Notes under the pieces: generated by a model
The model's input: only the letters and a program-made list of their open reading frames with translations
Told to the model about the DNA's origin: nothing
The model's database searches: none
Translations under genes and position numbers: made by a program
Part shown: positions 1-8,324 of the stretch, in pieces
Layout of the letters: the number at the start of each line of letters is the position of its first letter
How positions within the stretch are numbered: position 1 is the first letter of the stretch
Assembly: GCA_937870685.1 (NCBI GenBank)
Contig: CALMZX010000087.1
Location: 1 to 43,329, forward strand
Direction of reading: 5' to 3'
Source of the DNA: an uncultured Alphaproteobacteria bacterium
Lineage (GTDB): Bacteria > Pseudomonadota > Alphaproteobacteria > Rhizobiales > Aestuariivirgaceae
DNA: 43,329 bases

Positions 1-202
1 CGCCGTTGCCGCCCCAGTCCCCATTTCCGCCTTCACCGCCGCCGTTCTTGCTGTGACCTGAACCACCTTGGCCGCCGCCGTGATTTGCGCTGACGCCATG
101 TGAGCGCCCGTGGCCGCCCTTCTTGCCGGCGTGCACCGGCCCCGTGATGAAGAGCCCCAGCGCAAGCATGGCCGGAAGGACTGCAAGTGTCTTGAATTTC
201 AT
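1..202 (-). CDS. Glycine-rich secreted protein, 3' end cut by window edge
   Basis: The gene starts at 202 and runs leftward out of the window; about 67 residues are visible. The first 25 residues form a classic Sec signal peptide: a lysine-containing start (MKFKTLAV), a hydrophobic core and an A-x-A type end (PVHAG). After the predicted cleavage site the chain is almost only Gly, His, Ser, Asn and Lys, with many GG and GGG runs. I do not recognise a family. It lacks the GGxGxDxxx nonapeptide of RTX toxins in the visible part. An exported glycine-rich low-complexity protein is all that can be said. Confidence 0.6.
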   Translation of the reverse strand, partial: MKFKTLAVLPAMLALGLFITGPVHAGKKGGHGRSHGVSANHGGGQGGSGHSKNGGGEGGNGDWGGNG

Positions 203-368
203 GACTCAACCCCTTTGTTAACGCGTCCCTGACGGTCTGTGTCATTCCGGCACAGAAAGGCCCGCTTTCCGACGACTTGCCGGGGGAGTTGCAGGAGGCT
301 TGCCAATTCTCGGGGGTGGAGAGTGGATCGCGCCGTTTGGGGCCCTCGACGGCGCAGGGCGCGCACGT

Positions 369-397
369 TTGCAAGTGGTGGCGCAGCAGGCTATGAG
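369..397 (+). promoter_or_regulatory. Candidate sigma70 promoter of tRNA-Thr
   Basis: TTGCAA (369-374) and TATGAG (392-397) are separated by exactly 17 bases and lie 39 bases upstream of the mature tRNA 5' end. Spacing and position fit a housekeeping promoter; the -10 box is only a moderate match. Confidence 0.4.
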
Positions 398-436
398 GCC
401 GCATCGGCAACAGGGCTGAATCGCCCGAGTGCCAGC

Positions 437-512
<76 letters not shown>

Positions 513-522
513 CTTCACGGGA

Positions 523-1278
523 TCAGCCAAAGACGCCTCTCAGGGCATCCATCGCTTCCACCTGCGTGAGATTCATGTGGAGGGGCGTCACGGAAATGCG
601 CTTGCCGAAGACGGCGGCAATGTCGGTTCCGGCGGGTGGGGTGCCACGCTCCTTGGCGGAACCGATCCAGTAATAGTGCCGTCCGCGGGCATCCACGCGC
701 TCATCCACAAACAGGAAGCTCTGGTCGCGTTTGCCCTGGCGGGTGATCTCGATGCCTTGCATTTCGTCCGGGCGGCAGTCCGGGAAATTGACGTTCATGA
801 GAACGCCCGGCCCGAATGACATGGCAGCGAGCTTCTTCACGATGCTTGCGCCGTGGGCGTGTGCCACGGCGAAACTTTCGCCGTTATCGTGAATCCCCGT
901 GACCTGCGACAGGGCGATGGACTTGAGTCCCAGCGCCGTGCCCTCCATGGCTGCTGCGATTGTGCCAGAATAGGTCACGTCATCGGCGATGTTGGCGCCA
1001 CGGTTGACACCTGACAGCACCAGATCTGGCAATCCCGGCATGATCTTGCGGGCCGCCATGATTACACAATCGGTCGGCGTGCCGGCGACCTCGAAGCGCT
1101 TGTCCGCGAGTTTGCGGAAACGCAGCGGGTCCGCAATCGTCAGCGAATGCCCAGCGCCTGACCTTTCGGCGTCAGGCGCCACCACCCAGACGTCATCAGA
1201 GAGTGTATGGGCGATGGCTTCGAGGACTTCCAGACCGGGGCCGTGGATGCCGTCGTCATTGGTCACAAGAATACGCAT
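523..1278 (-). CDS. surE: 5'/3'-nucleotidase SurE
   Basis: SurE is a metal-dependent survival-protein nucleotidase that dephosphorylates 5'- and 3'-nucleoside monophosphates in the cytoplasm. The 251-residue product has the usual length. The N-terminal [10 protein letters not shown] carries the paired metal-binding aspartates; SGVNRGAN and YSGTIAAAMEG are the other conserved family blocks. The start at 1278 was chosen because it begins with the family N-terminus and overlaps the serS stop in a TGATG junction, which implies translational coupling. An open frame continues upstream to 1491 but lies inside serS and is not SurE-like. It is the last gene of the leftward tatABC-serS-surE operon. Confidence 0.96.
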   Translation of the reverse strand: MRILVTNDDGIHGPGLEVLEAIAHTLSDDVWVVAPDAERSGAGHSLTIADPLRFRKLADKRFEVAGTPTDCVIMAARKIMPGLPDLVLSGVNRGANIADDVTYSGTIAAAMEGTALGLKSIALSQVTGIHDNGESFAVAHAHGASIVKKLAAMSFGPGVLMNVNFPDCRPDEMQGIEITRQGKRDQSFLFVDERVDARGRHYYWIGSAKERGTPPAGTDIAAVFGKRISVTPLHMNLTQVEAMDALRGVFG

Positions 1279-2555
1279 CAGGCCGTGATCCTTTCCTTGC
1301 CGCCCATGTAGGGCCGCAGCGCCTCCGGAATGGTGATGCTGCAATCGGGGTTCTGGTAGTTCTCCAGCACCGCCACCAGCGTGCGGCCCACGGCGAGGCC
1401 GGAGCCGTTCAGCGTGTGCACGAAACGTGTGCCCTTGCCATCCGCTGGCTTGTAGCGGGCGTCCATGCGGCGGGCCTGGAAGTCGCCGCAAACGGAACAG
1501 GACGAGATTTCGCGGAAGGCGTTCTGCCCCGGCAGCCAGACTTCCAGATCATAGGTCATGCGCGAGCCAAAGCCCATGTCGCCGGTGCACAGGCGCATCA
1601 CACGGTAATGCAAGCCGAGCGCCTGCAGTATGGATTCCGCACAGCCCGTCATGCGCTCCAATTCCTCGCGTGACTGGTCGGGCGTGGTGATGGAGACAAG
1701 CTCCACCTTGGAGAACTGGTGCTGGCGGATCATGCCGCGCGTGTCGCGGCCTGCGGCACCCGCTTCAGCGCGGAAGCAGGGTGTGTAGGCGGTGAGGCGC
1801 AGCGGCAGCGTCGCTTCATCAAGGATGGATTCGCGCACCGTGTTGGTGAGCGAAACCTCGGCCGTCGGAATGAGCCAGCGGCCATCGGTTGTCTTGAAAA
1901 GATCTTCTCCGAACTTGGGCAACTGGCCTGTGCCGTACATGGCGCTGTCGTTCACCATGAAAGGCACGAAGTGCTCGGTGTAGCCGTTCTTCTCGGTCTG
2001 GATGTCGAGCATCAGCTGGGCGATGGCGCGCTCCAGGCGGGCCAGTTGTTTCTTCATGACAACGAAGCGCGCGCCGGACATGCGGGCTGCCACTTCGAAA
2101 TCCATCTGCCCCAGCTTCTCGCCCAGTTCAAAATGCTGCTTGGGATCGTAATTGAAGGCGGGCTTCGCCCCCCAGCGGCGCACCTCAACATTGCCGTGTT
2201 CGTCCGCGCCGTCGGGCACGTCGTCCAGCGGGAGGTTGGGAATGATGGCCAGCAGGTCGGTCAGCTTCTGGGTCAGGGTCCGCTCTGAATCCTCACCCTT
2301 GGTGATGGTGTCCTTGAGCGCCGCAACTTCCGTCTTGATGGACTCGGCCTTCGCCTTGTCGCCGGACTTCATGGCTTCGCCGACCTGCTTCGAGAGGTCG
2401 TTACGGCGGCTCTGTGCGTCCTGCAGCGACTGCAACAGGGTCCGGCGCTCTTCATCCACGGCGAGAAGTGACGAAGATTGGGGCGCAAGGCCGCGGCGCT
2501 TCAGGCCGGCGTCGAAGGCAGCGGGATTGTCGCGGATGGCCTTGATGTCATGCAT
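1278..2555 (-). CDS. serS: Seryl-tRNA synthetase
   Basis: This class II aminoacyl-tRNA synthetase charges tRNA-Ser, and tRNA-Sec where present, with serine. The 425 residues match the family. An N-terminal coiled-coil arm that contacts the tRNA long variable arm spans roughly residues 30-105. Motif 2 is seen around [12 protein letters not shown] and [12 protein letters not shown], and motif 3 around [16 protein letters not shown]. It lies 65 bases downstream of tatC and overlaps surE by one base, as is common in alphaproteobacteria. Nothing is missing or unusual. Confidence 0.98.
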   Translation of the reverse strand: MHDIKAIRDNPAAFDAGLKRRGLAPQSSSLLAVDEERRTLLQSLQDAQSRRNDLSKQVGEAMKSGDKAKAESIKTEVAALKDTITKGEDSERTLTQKLTDLLAIIPNLPLDDVPDGADEHGNVEVRRWGAKPAFNYDPKQHFELGEKLGQMDFEVAARMSGARFVVMKKQLARLERAIAQLMLDIQTEKNGYTEHFVPFMVNDSAMYGTGQLPKFGEDLFKTTDGRWLIPTAEVSLTNTVRESILDEATLPLRLTAYTPCFRAEAGAAGRDTRGMIRQHQFSKVELVSITTPDQSREELERMTGCAESILQALGLHYRVMRLCTGDMGFGSRMTYDLEVWLPGQNAFREISSCSVCGDFQARRMDARYKPADGKGTRFVHTLNGSGLAVGRTLVAVLENYQNPDCSITIPEALRPYMGGKERITA

Positions 2556-2620
2556 CGGAATCAGAACCTGTGAAAAAAGCGGCGGGATCGGCCCCTCTAT
2601 AGTGAGGCCCGCCCCTCACC

Positions 2621-3433
2621 TCAAACAGGTTTTATGTCGGTGCTGTCTGACTCTTTTGCCGCAGCCGAAGCGCGACGCTTCTCCAGCACTGAAACGGCGA
2701 AAACCGAGAGTTCGTAGAGAAGGCCAAGCGGGACTGCCATGGAGAGCATGGAGATCGGGTCGGGCGGCGTGATGACGGCCGCCACGGCGCAAACGCCGAC
2801 GATGGCAAAGCGCCGACCGCTCCTGAGCTGCTGCGAGGTCACGACACCCATCTGACCGAGCAATGTCAGGATGACCGGAAGCTGGAAGGCCAGCCCGAAG
2901 GCGAGGATCAGCATCATCACGAAATCGAGATAGGCCTCGACGTCCGGCATGAGGGTGACGAGGTTCTTTTCCCCGCTCTCGACCGTACCCACACCGGCGG
3001 CCAAATTGTAGAAGAAGTGAATGGCGACAGGGAGAAGGAAGAAATAGACGAGGCAGGCCCCCATCACAAAGAAGATGGGCGTGGCCACCAGATATGGCGC
3101 CAGTGCCTGGCGCTCGTGCTTGTAGAGGCCCGGCGCCATGAACAGGTAAACCTGCGTGGCGATCAGCGGGAAGGCGATGAACATGCCGCCGAACATGGCG
3201 ATCTTCAGCTTCACGAGAAAAAAGCCAAGGAGCTTGGTGGAGATGAGCCCGACATCCTGCCCGGTGCCCCACTCGAACGGCTTCACGAGAAAATGGAAGA
3301 TGTCGGACGAGAAATAGAAACTGGCAAGGAAGGTGATGGCAAAGCCGATGACGGATTTCACCAGCCGGGAGCGCAGCTCCAGCAGGTGATCCATCAGGGG
3401 GGCTTCGGAGTTGTCGATGTCCTGTTGCGTCAT
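2621..3433 (-). CDS. tatC: Twin-arginine translocase subunit TatC
   Basis: TatC is the polytopic inner-membrane receptor that binds twin-arginine signal peptides and recruits TatB and TatA. The 270-residue protein has six hydrophobic segments and the conserved N-terminal cytoplasmic block MDHLLELRSRL. The transmembrane-4 block reads AFGLAFQLPV, so Gln stands where E. coli has the well-studied Glu170; I believe this substitution is common in alphaproteobacterial TatC. The late block ITPPDPISM is intact. The start overlaps the tatB stop in an ATGA junction. The last 15 residues are a charged cytoplasmic tail. Confidence 0.97.
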   Translation of the reverse strand: MTQQDIDNSEAPLMDHLLELRSRLVKSVIGFAITFLASFYFSSDIFHFLVKPFEWGTGQDVGLISTKLLGFFLVKLKIAMFGGMFIAFPLIATQVYLFMAPGLYKHERQALAPYLVATPIFFVMGACLVYFFLLPVAIHFFYNLAAGVGTVESGEKNLVTLMPDVEAYLDFVMMLILAFGLAFQLPVILTLLGQMGVVTSQQLRSGRRFAIVGVCAVAAVITPPDPISMLSMAVPLGLLYELSVFAVSVLEKRRASAAAKESDSTDIKPV

Positions 3434-3813
3434 GCGGCGGCCTGGCCCTCTTGCACCAGTTCACCGGCAATGCGTGTTTCACCTGCCTTGGGAGCCGTGC
3501 CGAAATAGGCCTCGAAGCTCTTGTCGGACGGGTTGTAGCCCGGGGAGACGACTGGGGGCACGATGTTCGGCGTGTTCATCACCTGGGTTACGGCACCCTT
3601 GGCCTTTTCGATATCCTTGCGGATGTCGGCCACGCCAGCGTCCTTCATGGCAGCGTCCACGTGGGACTGGAACTCGCCCGCCATGCGGCGGGCCTTGTTC
3701 ATGAACTGGCCGAAGGTGCGCAGGACTCGCGGCAGGTCTTTCGGGCCAATGACGATCACCGCCACCAGCGCAAGTACAAACAGTTCGGAATAACCGACGC
3801 CGAAATCAAACAT
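3430..3813 (-). CDS. tatB: Sec-independent translocase protein TatB
   Basis: TatB forms the substrate-receptor complex with TatC at the inner membrane. The 127-residue protein starts with the typical short N-terminus (MFDFGVGYSEL), then one transmembrane helix with the conserved GPKDLP turn at its end. A long amphipathic helix (RVLRTFGQFMNKARRMAGEF) and a less conserved, partly disordered tail follow. It sits between tatA (46-base gap) and tatC (4-base overlap). The GPKDLP motif, rather than the FG of TatA, distinguishes it as TatB. Confidence 0.95.
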   Translation of the reverse strand: MFDFGVGYSELFVLALVAVIVIGPKDLPRVLRTFGQFMNKARRMAGEFQSHVDAAMKDAGVADIRKDIEKAKGAVTQVMNTPNIVPPVVSPGYNPSDKSFEAYFGTAPKAGETRIAGELVQEGQAAA

Positions 3814-3859
3814 GCCCTGTCCTCTGCGCGCAAAACCTTGCGCGGTTCAGGCGCTGCGC

Positions 3860-4090
3860 TCAGCCCTTGACCTTGTCGGCCGTCTGCTTGGCAGCATCGG
3901 CAGCCTGTTCTCCAAGCGCCTTCACGTCGTTGGCGGCGGCATCAGCCGGATCATCGGCGAGCCCCTTCTTGAAGCTCTTGATGCCCTTGGCCACGTCACC
4001 CATGAGGTCTGACACCTTGCCCTTGCCACCAAACAGCACGAGCACGACCACCAGCAGGATGACCCAGTGCCACCATGAACCAAAACCCAT
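3860..4090 (-). CDS. tatA: Sec-independent translocase protein TatA
   Basis: TatA oligomerises to form the protein-conducting element of the twin-arginine export system. The 76-residue product has the typical order: short periplasmic N-terminus (MGFGSWWHW), one transmembrane helix, the FGGKGK hinge, an amphipathic helix (ISDLMGD-type, here [18 protein letters not shown]) and an acidic, Ala-rich tail. A GGAG Shine-Dalgarno precedes the ATG by a few bases. It is the first gene of the leftward operon, so the operon promoter should lie between 4091 and 4210. Confidence 0.95.
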   Translation of the reverse strand: MGFGSWWHWVILLVVVLVLFGGKGKVSDLMGDVAKGIKSFKKGLADDPADAAANDVKALGEQAADAAKQTADKVKG

Positions 4091-4147
4091 AACTGCTCAC
4101 TCCTCAATTCTGCCTTGGCGGGCTGCGGCCCCACCTGTTCTTCGTTG

Positions 4148-4176
4148 CTTATCGCAGATCGGCGCGGTTATCGCAA
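4148..4176 (-). promoter_or_regulatory. Candidate promoter of tatABC-serS-surE
   Basis: Read on the minus strand, TTGCGA (4176-4171) and GATAAG (4153-4148) are spaced by 17 bases and lie about 60 bases upstream of the tatA start. Both boxes are partial matches to the sigma70 consensus. This is the best candidate in the 127-base gap, but it is sequence pattern only. Confidence 0.3.
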
Positions 4177-4209
4177 TTCCGCCGCGCACCTGCAAGGAAA
4201 ACGCATATG

Positions 4210-4229
4210 GCCCTGTTTCAGGGCTTTTT
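4210..4229 (+). terminator. Rho-independent terminator in plus orientation
   Basis: GCCCTG (4210-4215), loop TTT, CAGGGC (4219-4224) and then TTTTT (4225-4229) make a textbook intrinsic terminator on the plus strand. On the minus strand the same hairpin, preceded by A5 but with no U-run after it, straddles the stop codon of the ABC ATPase gene. No plus-strand gene ends here, so it may block antisense transcription or end an unseen short transcript. Confidence 0.6.
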
Positions 4230-5333
4230 GAAGATGTGAACTGCTCCGGGATCAAGCACAAACCTGTGAGTGCCGCCCTGCGAGACCATGGCGGAGCGTT
4301 CCAGCGTTGCCGTCACGGTTTCGTCATGACCGGCCATCGCGAGTGTCAACCGCTGCTCTTCTCCCAGAAACCGCGACTCCCGCACATAGGCTTCCACGCC
4401 TTCGTGCCCGGGTGCCAGCATGATTGCAGTCGGCCTGACAAGCACATCAACGTCCGTTCCATCAGCCATTTTCCCGGCAGGCACAGGCCCCAGGGGCGTT
4501 TTCACCTGCCCGCCGTGAACCGTGCCCGAAAAGAGGTTGTAGGAGGCAAAAAATTGCGCAGCAGCGCTGTCGACGGGATTGGTGTAAAGTTCCTGCGGCG
4601 TGCCCTGCTGGACAATGCCGCCCTGCCGCATGAGATAGATGTAGTCCGCGAATTCGATTGCTTCCAAGGGATCGTGGGTGACGAGAACGGCGGTGGACCT
4701 GGTCTCGCGCACTACGGCCAGGGTGTCGGCGCGCACCCGGTCACGCAGGCGCAGGTCAAGGCCGGAAAAGGGCTCGTCCATGAGGATCACCTGCGGGCGG
4801 GGCACGATGGCACGCGCCAGCGCCACGCGCTGCTGTTCGCCGCCGGAGAGGCGGTTCGGATAACGGTCGGCGAGGTCGGCGAGGCCGACGCGTTCAAGGG
4901 CGTTGAGGGCAGCCTTGCGGGCGTCGTCCGAGGTCAGGGCATAGAGTCCGTACACGACATTCTGCAGTACGGTGAGATGCGGAAAGAGCGCGTAGTCCTG
5001 AAACATCAGGCCGACGTTGCGCTGCTCCGGCGGCACGAAGACACCGGGTCCGGCCACTTCCCTGCCCTCCAGCAGGATGCTGCCCGAGGTGGGTCGGGCG
5101 ACGCCTGCCGCGAGGCGCAGAACAGTTGTCTTGCCGCATCCCGACGGGCCCAGCAGGCAGGTGATGCGACCTGCCGCGAAAGTGAGCGAGATGTTGTGCA
5201 GGATGTCGGCACGCGGCGTGTGGAAGCCCACATCGCGGAAGACAATCTCGCCGGCAAATGATGCGCCAGCCCGGCCGTGGCTGCGGCCCGGATGGTCTAT
5301 TTCCGGCGGTGGGAGGTCATCCAGATCGGACAT
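4218..5333 (-). CDS. ABC transporter ATP-binding protein, FbpC/PotA type
   Basis: This is the ATPase subunit of a binding-protein-dependent importer, most like ferric iron (FbpC) or polyamine (PotA) ATPases. The 371-residue product carries Walker A GPSGCGKTT at about 62-70, a Q-loop FQDYALFPHL, the signature LSGGEQQR at about 162, Walker B VILMDEP at about 182 and a switch His in VLVTHDPLEA. The last 100 residues form a TOBE-like substrate-regulatory domain. The ATG at 5333 was preferred; a TTG at 5375 would add 14 residues but has only a weak ribosome site. No permease or binding-protein gene is in the window, so the substrate is unknown. Confidence 0.85.
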   Translation of the reverse strand: MSDLDDLPPPEIDHPGRSHGRAGASFAGEIVFRDVGFHTPRADILHNISLTFAAGRITCLLGPSGCGKTTVLRLAAGVARPTSGSILLEGREVAGPGVFVPPEQRNVGLMFQDYALFPHLTVLQNVVYGLYALTSDDARKAALNALERVGLADLADRYPNRLSGGEQQRVALARAIVPRPQVILMDEPFSGLDLRLRDRVRADTLAVVRETRSTAVLVTHDPLEAIEFADYIYLMRQGGIVQQGTPQELYTNPVDSAAAQFFASYNLFSGTVHGGQVKTPLGPVPAGKMADGTDVDVLVRPTAIMLAPGHEGVEAYVRESRFLGEEQRLTLAMAGHDETVTATLERSAMVSQGGTHRFVLDPGAVHIFKKP

Positions 5334-5399
5334 GGCGCAGGCGATTACACCGGGATGGCGCTTCCGGCAATGCAAAGCGAACTGCCTTGAATGAACTCG

Positions 5400-6773
5400 T
5401 CAGGCGACCAGTCCGGCCTTGATGACGCGGTTTCGGCCTTCGCGCTTGGCGCGATAGAGGGCGCTGTCGGCGCGCTTGAGCAGCTTCTCCAGCGTGTCAT
5501 CCATGCCCGCGAGTGTGGCGATGCCTGCGGAAATCGTCACCGGCACCAGAGACGGCGTGCCAATGGTGAAGGACTTGGAGGCCACGGCGCGGCGCAGGCG
5601 CTCACCGATCTTTTCAGCAGTGAAGGCATCCGTGTTGGGCAGGACAACGATGAACTCCTCGCCGCCGATGCGGCAGCACAGGTCAATGCTGCGGGTATGG
5701 TCGCGCAGGCGCTGGGACAGTTCCTGCAGCACCTTGTCACCCGCGTCATGGCCGTGGGTGTCGTTGATCGCCTTGAAGAAGTCCACGTCAACAGCGAGCA
5801 CCGAGAGAACCTTGCCGCGGTTCACGTAGTGGGCGATCATGTGGTTGAGATGGGTTTCGAGATAGCGGCGGTTGTAGAGGCCGGTGAGCGCGTCGGTGAT
5901 GGCCATCTCGATCGAGGCCTTGACGCTGTTGCGCAGCTGTTCGGTGTAGCGCCAGCGGCGGACCTGGGTGGCGGCGCGGGCCATCACTTCCTCGCGGTCA
6001 ATGGGGCGCATGAGGTAGTCATTCACGCCCATGTCGAGGGCGCGGAGCAGCAGTTGCTGTTCATCGGGATTGACGATGATCATCAGCGGCGTCTGCCGCG
6101 TTGCATCACCGGAGCGCAACTGTGAACAGAGGCGCAAGCCGTCGAACTGCGACTGGTCAAAGCTGACGACAATCAGTTCAAAAGGGCGTTCGCTCGCGGC
6201 AACGGCCTCGAGGGCAGCGGCATGGGTTGCAGCAACCGTGACACGGCACTTGCCGGACATGGCAGCGATGATCCGCTCAGCGGAGGCAGGCTGGCTGTCC
6301 ACCAGCAGCACATGCCCCGGTTTCTGGTTCAGCTTGTCATCCACATGCAGGTTGGCGGTGCCCTCCGCCGCGGGCGAGCGGACACGTAGTTCGTCGGTCA
6401 GCATCTTGAGGCGCACGAGGCTCTTGATGCGGCAGAAAAGTGAAATGTCGTTGACCGGTTTGGTCAGGAAATCGTCGGCGCCGGCTTCCAGCCCCTTCAC
6501 CCGGTCCTCGGGTTGGTCAAGGGCAGTCACCATGACAACGGGAATGTGCTGGGTGTCCGGGTTGGACTTGATGCGCTTGCAGACTTCAATGCCGTCAATG
6601 CCGGGCATCATCACGTCGAGCAGGATGATGTCAGGCTTCGATTTTTGCACCGCATCCAGGGCGTCAAGGCCGTTCATCGCGGTAATGACTTCAAAATACT
6701 CCGCCGTCAGCTTCGCTTCGAGAAGCCGTACGTTAGCAATGATATCATCTACGACGAGAACGCGGGCGGTCAT
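5400..6773 (-). CDS. pleD: PleD-type response regulator with diguanylate cyclase domain
   Basis: PleD makes the second messenger c-di-GMP when phosphorylated and drives polar development in alphaproteobacteria. The 457-residue protein has the full PleD architecture: a receiver domain (about 1-125) with phospho-acceptor Asp53 in ILLDVMMPG, a degenerate second receiver (about 152-275) and a GGDEF domain. The active-site signature is GGEEF at 370-374, and an intact product-inhibition site RSID sits at 361-364, exactly five residues upstream. These positions match Caulobacter PleD closely. The start overlaps the divK stop by four bases (ATGA), so the two are co-translated. Confidence 0.96.
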   Translation of the reverse strand: MTARVLVVDDIIANVRLLEAKLTAEYFEVITAMNGLDALDAVQKSKPDIILLDVMMPGIDGIEVCKRIKSNPDTQHIPVVMVTALDQPEDRVKGLEAGADDFLTKPVNDISLFCRIKSLVRLKMLTDELRVRSPAAEGTANLHVDDKLNQKPGHVLLVDSQPASAERIIAAMSGKCRVTVAATHAAALEAVAASERPFELIVVSFDQSQFDGLRLCSQLRSGDATRQTPLMIIVNPDEQQLLLRALDMGVNDYLMRPIDREEVMARAATQVRRWRYTEQLRNSVKASIEMAITDALTGLYNRRYLETHLNHMIAHYVNRGKVLSVLAVDVDFFKAINDTHGHDAGDKVLQELSQRLRDHTRSIDLCCRIGGEEFIVVLPNTDAFTAEKIGERLRRAVASKSFTIGTPSLVPVTISAGIATLAGMDDTLEKLLKRADSALYRAKREGRNRVIKAGLVA

Positions 6774-7204
6774 GATCGTTTCTTCAGGAAGCCGTCAATG
6801 GTCTGCAGGAAACTCACCACCGAGATCGGCTTCGAGATGTAGGCCTCGCAGCCGCCTTCGCGGATCTTCTGTTCGTCACCCTTCATGGCGAAGGCGGTGA
6901 CGGCGATCACGGGGATGGCGCGCAATTCGTCGTCTTCCTTGAGCCACTTGGTGACCTCGATGCCGGAAACTTCCGGCAACTGGATGTCCATGAGGATGAG
7001 ATCAGGCATGTGCTTGCGGGCCATGTCGAGTGCCGACAGGCCGTCGCGTGTCTGCACAACCTTGTAGCCATGGGCTTCCAGCAGGTCGTTGAACAGCTTC
7101 ATGTTGAGCTCGTTGTCTTCGACGACAAGAACCGTCTTCTGCATTTGCGGCATCACTCCCACGGGCTGTTGCCCGGCTTGAGGTGTGCTCTGCGCCTGTT
7201 CCAT
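6770..7204 (-). CDS. divK: Single-domain response regulator DivK
   Basis: DivK is the single-domain receiver that, through PleC/DivJ-type kinases, controls CtrA activity and the cell cycle. The core reads [12 protein letters not shown] with phospho-acceptor Asp (Asp53 counted from that Met) in LILMDIQLP, Thr in AVTAFA and Lys in ISKPIS. I chose the ATG at 7204 because an AGGAG Shine-Dalgarno lies 7 bases upstream; this adds a 20-residue Gln/Pro-rich leader (144 residues in total). The ATG at 7144 would give the usual 124-residue DivK, with GGGAG 11 bases upstream. It precedes pleD with a 4-base overlap. Confidence 0.93.
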   Translation of the reverse strand: MEQAQSTPQAGQQPVGVMPQMQKTVLVVEDNELNMKLFNDLLEAHGYKVVQTRDGLSALDMARKHMPDLILMDIQLPEVSGIEVTKWLKEDDELRAIPVIAVTAFAMKGDEQKIREGGCEAYISKPISVVSFLQTIDGFLKKRS

Positions 7205-7349
7205 TTCTGCTCCTGCGTCCGCCTTCAGTTCGCCCCCGAACAGTGACGGAATCTCCCCTTTGTCTGGCCTGTTGTTTTGGCCTAGGACCGTAACCAACAG
7301 ATTAACCCTGCCGCTTATACCGGTGGCTGGTTAACCAACGGAGAATGCA

Positions 7350-7634
7350 TTGCTTAAACAGACGCAACCAAAACGCGAAGACGGTGGAGCGATTGCCCTG
7401 AAACTGATGGCCTTTCTGGCCGCTGACAGCGACCAGTTGGGCCGGTTCATGGCGCTTTCGGGATTGTCCCCCGCCGATTTGCGGGCGAATCTCCCGGACC
7501 CTGCTTTCCAGGGGGGCGTGCTGGATTTTGCCCTGTCGGATGAGTCTTTGCTTCTAGCCTTTGCCGCCAACGAGGGACTGGACCCTGCCGCGATCATGCG
7601 GGCGCGGGCCAGCCTGCCGGGTTTTGCGCAATGA
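7350..7634 (+). CDS. DUF3572 family protein
   Basis: This 94-residue acidic, Leu- and Ala-rich helical protein matches the DUF3572 family as I recall it, a small alphaproteobacterial family often found next to divK-pleD. Its function is not known. Visible features are a charged N-terminus and the block ALSGLSPADLRANL, followed by an FALSDESLLLAFA block. The start is a TTG at 7350 with CGGAG six bases upstream; the nearby ATG at 7345 is in another frame and ends quickly. The stop overlaps the next start (ATGA), so it is coupled to the HAD gene. There are no signal peptide or membrane segments. Confidence 0.8.
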   Translation: MLKQTQPKREDGGAIALKLMAFLAADSDQLGRFMALSGLSPADLRANLPDPAFQGGVLDFALSDESLLLAFAANEGLDPAAIMRARASLPGFAQ

Positions 7635-8284
7635 TATCAGACTTCACCATCGAACAACTCGCGAAACTCAGCCTCGCCAACCACCGTCCGCTCGTCATTT
7701 GCGACGTTGACGAAGTCGTGGTGCATTTCACCCGGGCGCTGGAGGACTACCTCTCGCGGCGGGAGATGCGGCTGGATACGTCGAGTTTCGCCCTGAATGG
7801 CAATATCCGCCGCACGGGCACGGACGAACCGGTGGCGAGCGAGGCGGTTGCCGAGATGATTGATGATTTTTTCCACCAGCACACGGCCGAGCTGGACGCC
7901 ATTGATGGCGCCATTGCTGCCCTGCATGACCTCGCGCGGGATTCCTCGGTTGTCATGCTCACCAACCTGCCCCATCACGCCCGCGACAAGCGCATCGACA
8001 ACCTGCGCGGCCATGGGCTCGATTTTCCGGTGGTGACAAACTCCGGGCCGAAAGGGCCGGCCATCCGCCACCTCGCCGACCAGACGCGGGAGACAGTTGT
8101 CTTTGTGGACGACAGCCCCGGTTTCATTGCATCGGCCCGCCAGCATGCACCGGACGTGCACCTCATCCACTTCCTGCATGACGAGCGCTTCGCCCGCCAC
8201 ATAGAACCCTTCGATTTCGTGTCGCTGCGCACCGCAAGCTGGGACGAGGCGCTGCCCCACATCAAGCGGCTGATCGGCGCATAG
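7631..8284 (+). CDS. HAD-fold hydrolase-like protein
   Basis: The 217-residue protein has all four haloacid dehalogenase motifs: motif I DVDEV at 25-29 (nucleophile Asp25, general acid Asp27), motif II Thr in MLTNLP, motif III Lys in SGPKGPA, and motif IV VDDSPGF. A helical cap insertion lies between motifs I and II (about residues 35-100). The set predicts a cytoplasmic phosphatase-like enzyme; the substrate cannot be read from the sequence. It overlaps the DUF3572 gene by four bases and is followed 40 bases later by dinB. Pairing with DUF3572 may mean a shared task, but this is inference. Confidence 0.75.
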   Translation: MISDFTIEQLAKLSLANHRPLVICDVDEVVVHFTRALEDYLSRREMRLDTSSFALNGNIRRTGTDEPVASEAVAEMIDDFFHQHTAELDAIDGAIAALHDLARDSSVVMLTNLPHHARDKRIDNLRGHGLDFPVVTNSGPKGPAIRHLADQTRETVVFVDDSPGFIASARQHAPDVHLIHFLHDERFARHIEPFDFVSLRTASWDEALPHIKRLIGA

Positions 8285-8324
8285 CTCTCTCGCCAGACGG
8301 GGCAATCCGTTCTATCTTGGTTCC

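Noticed and set aside
1..202. RTX-type type I secretion substrate
   Set aside because: It is glycine-rich, but a Sec signal peptide is present and no GGxGxDxxx repeats are visible.
1279..1491. Longer SurE starting upstream inside serS
   Set aside because: The added residues are a shadow of serS and the conserved SurE N-terminus starts at 1278.
3867..5261. Long open frame on the plus strand opposite tatA and the ABC ATPase, like similar long frames opposite serS, pleD and sufS
   Set aside because: These are antisense shadows typical of high-GC coding DNA; they lack family motifs and ribosome sites, and the genes on the opposite strand are certain.
5334..5375. TTG start for the ABC ATPase
   Set aside because: Adds 14 residues with a weak ribosome site; the ATG at 5333 is preferred, though not proven.
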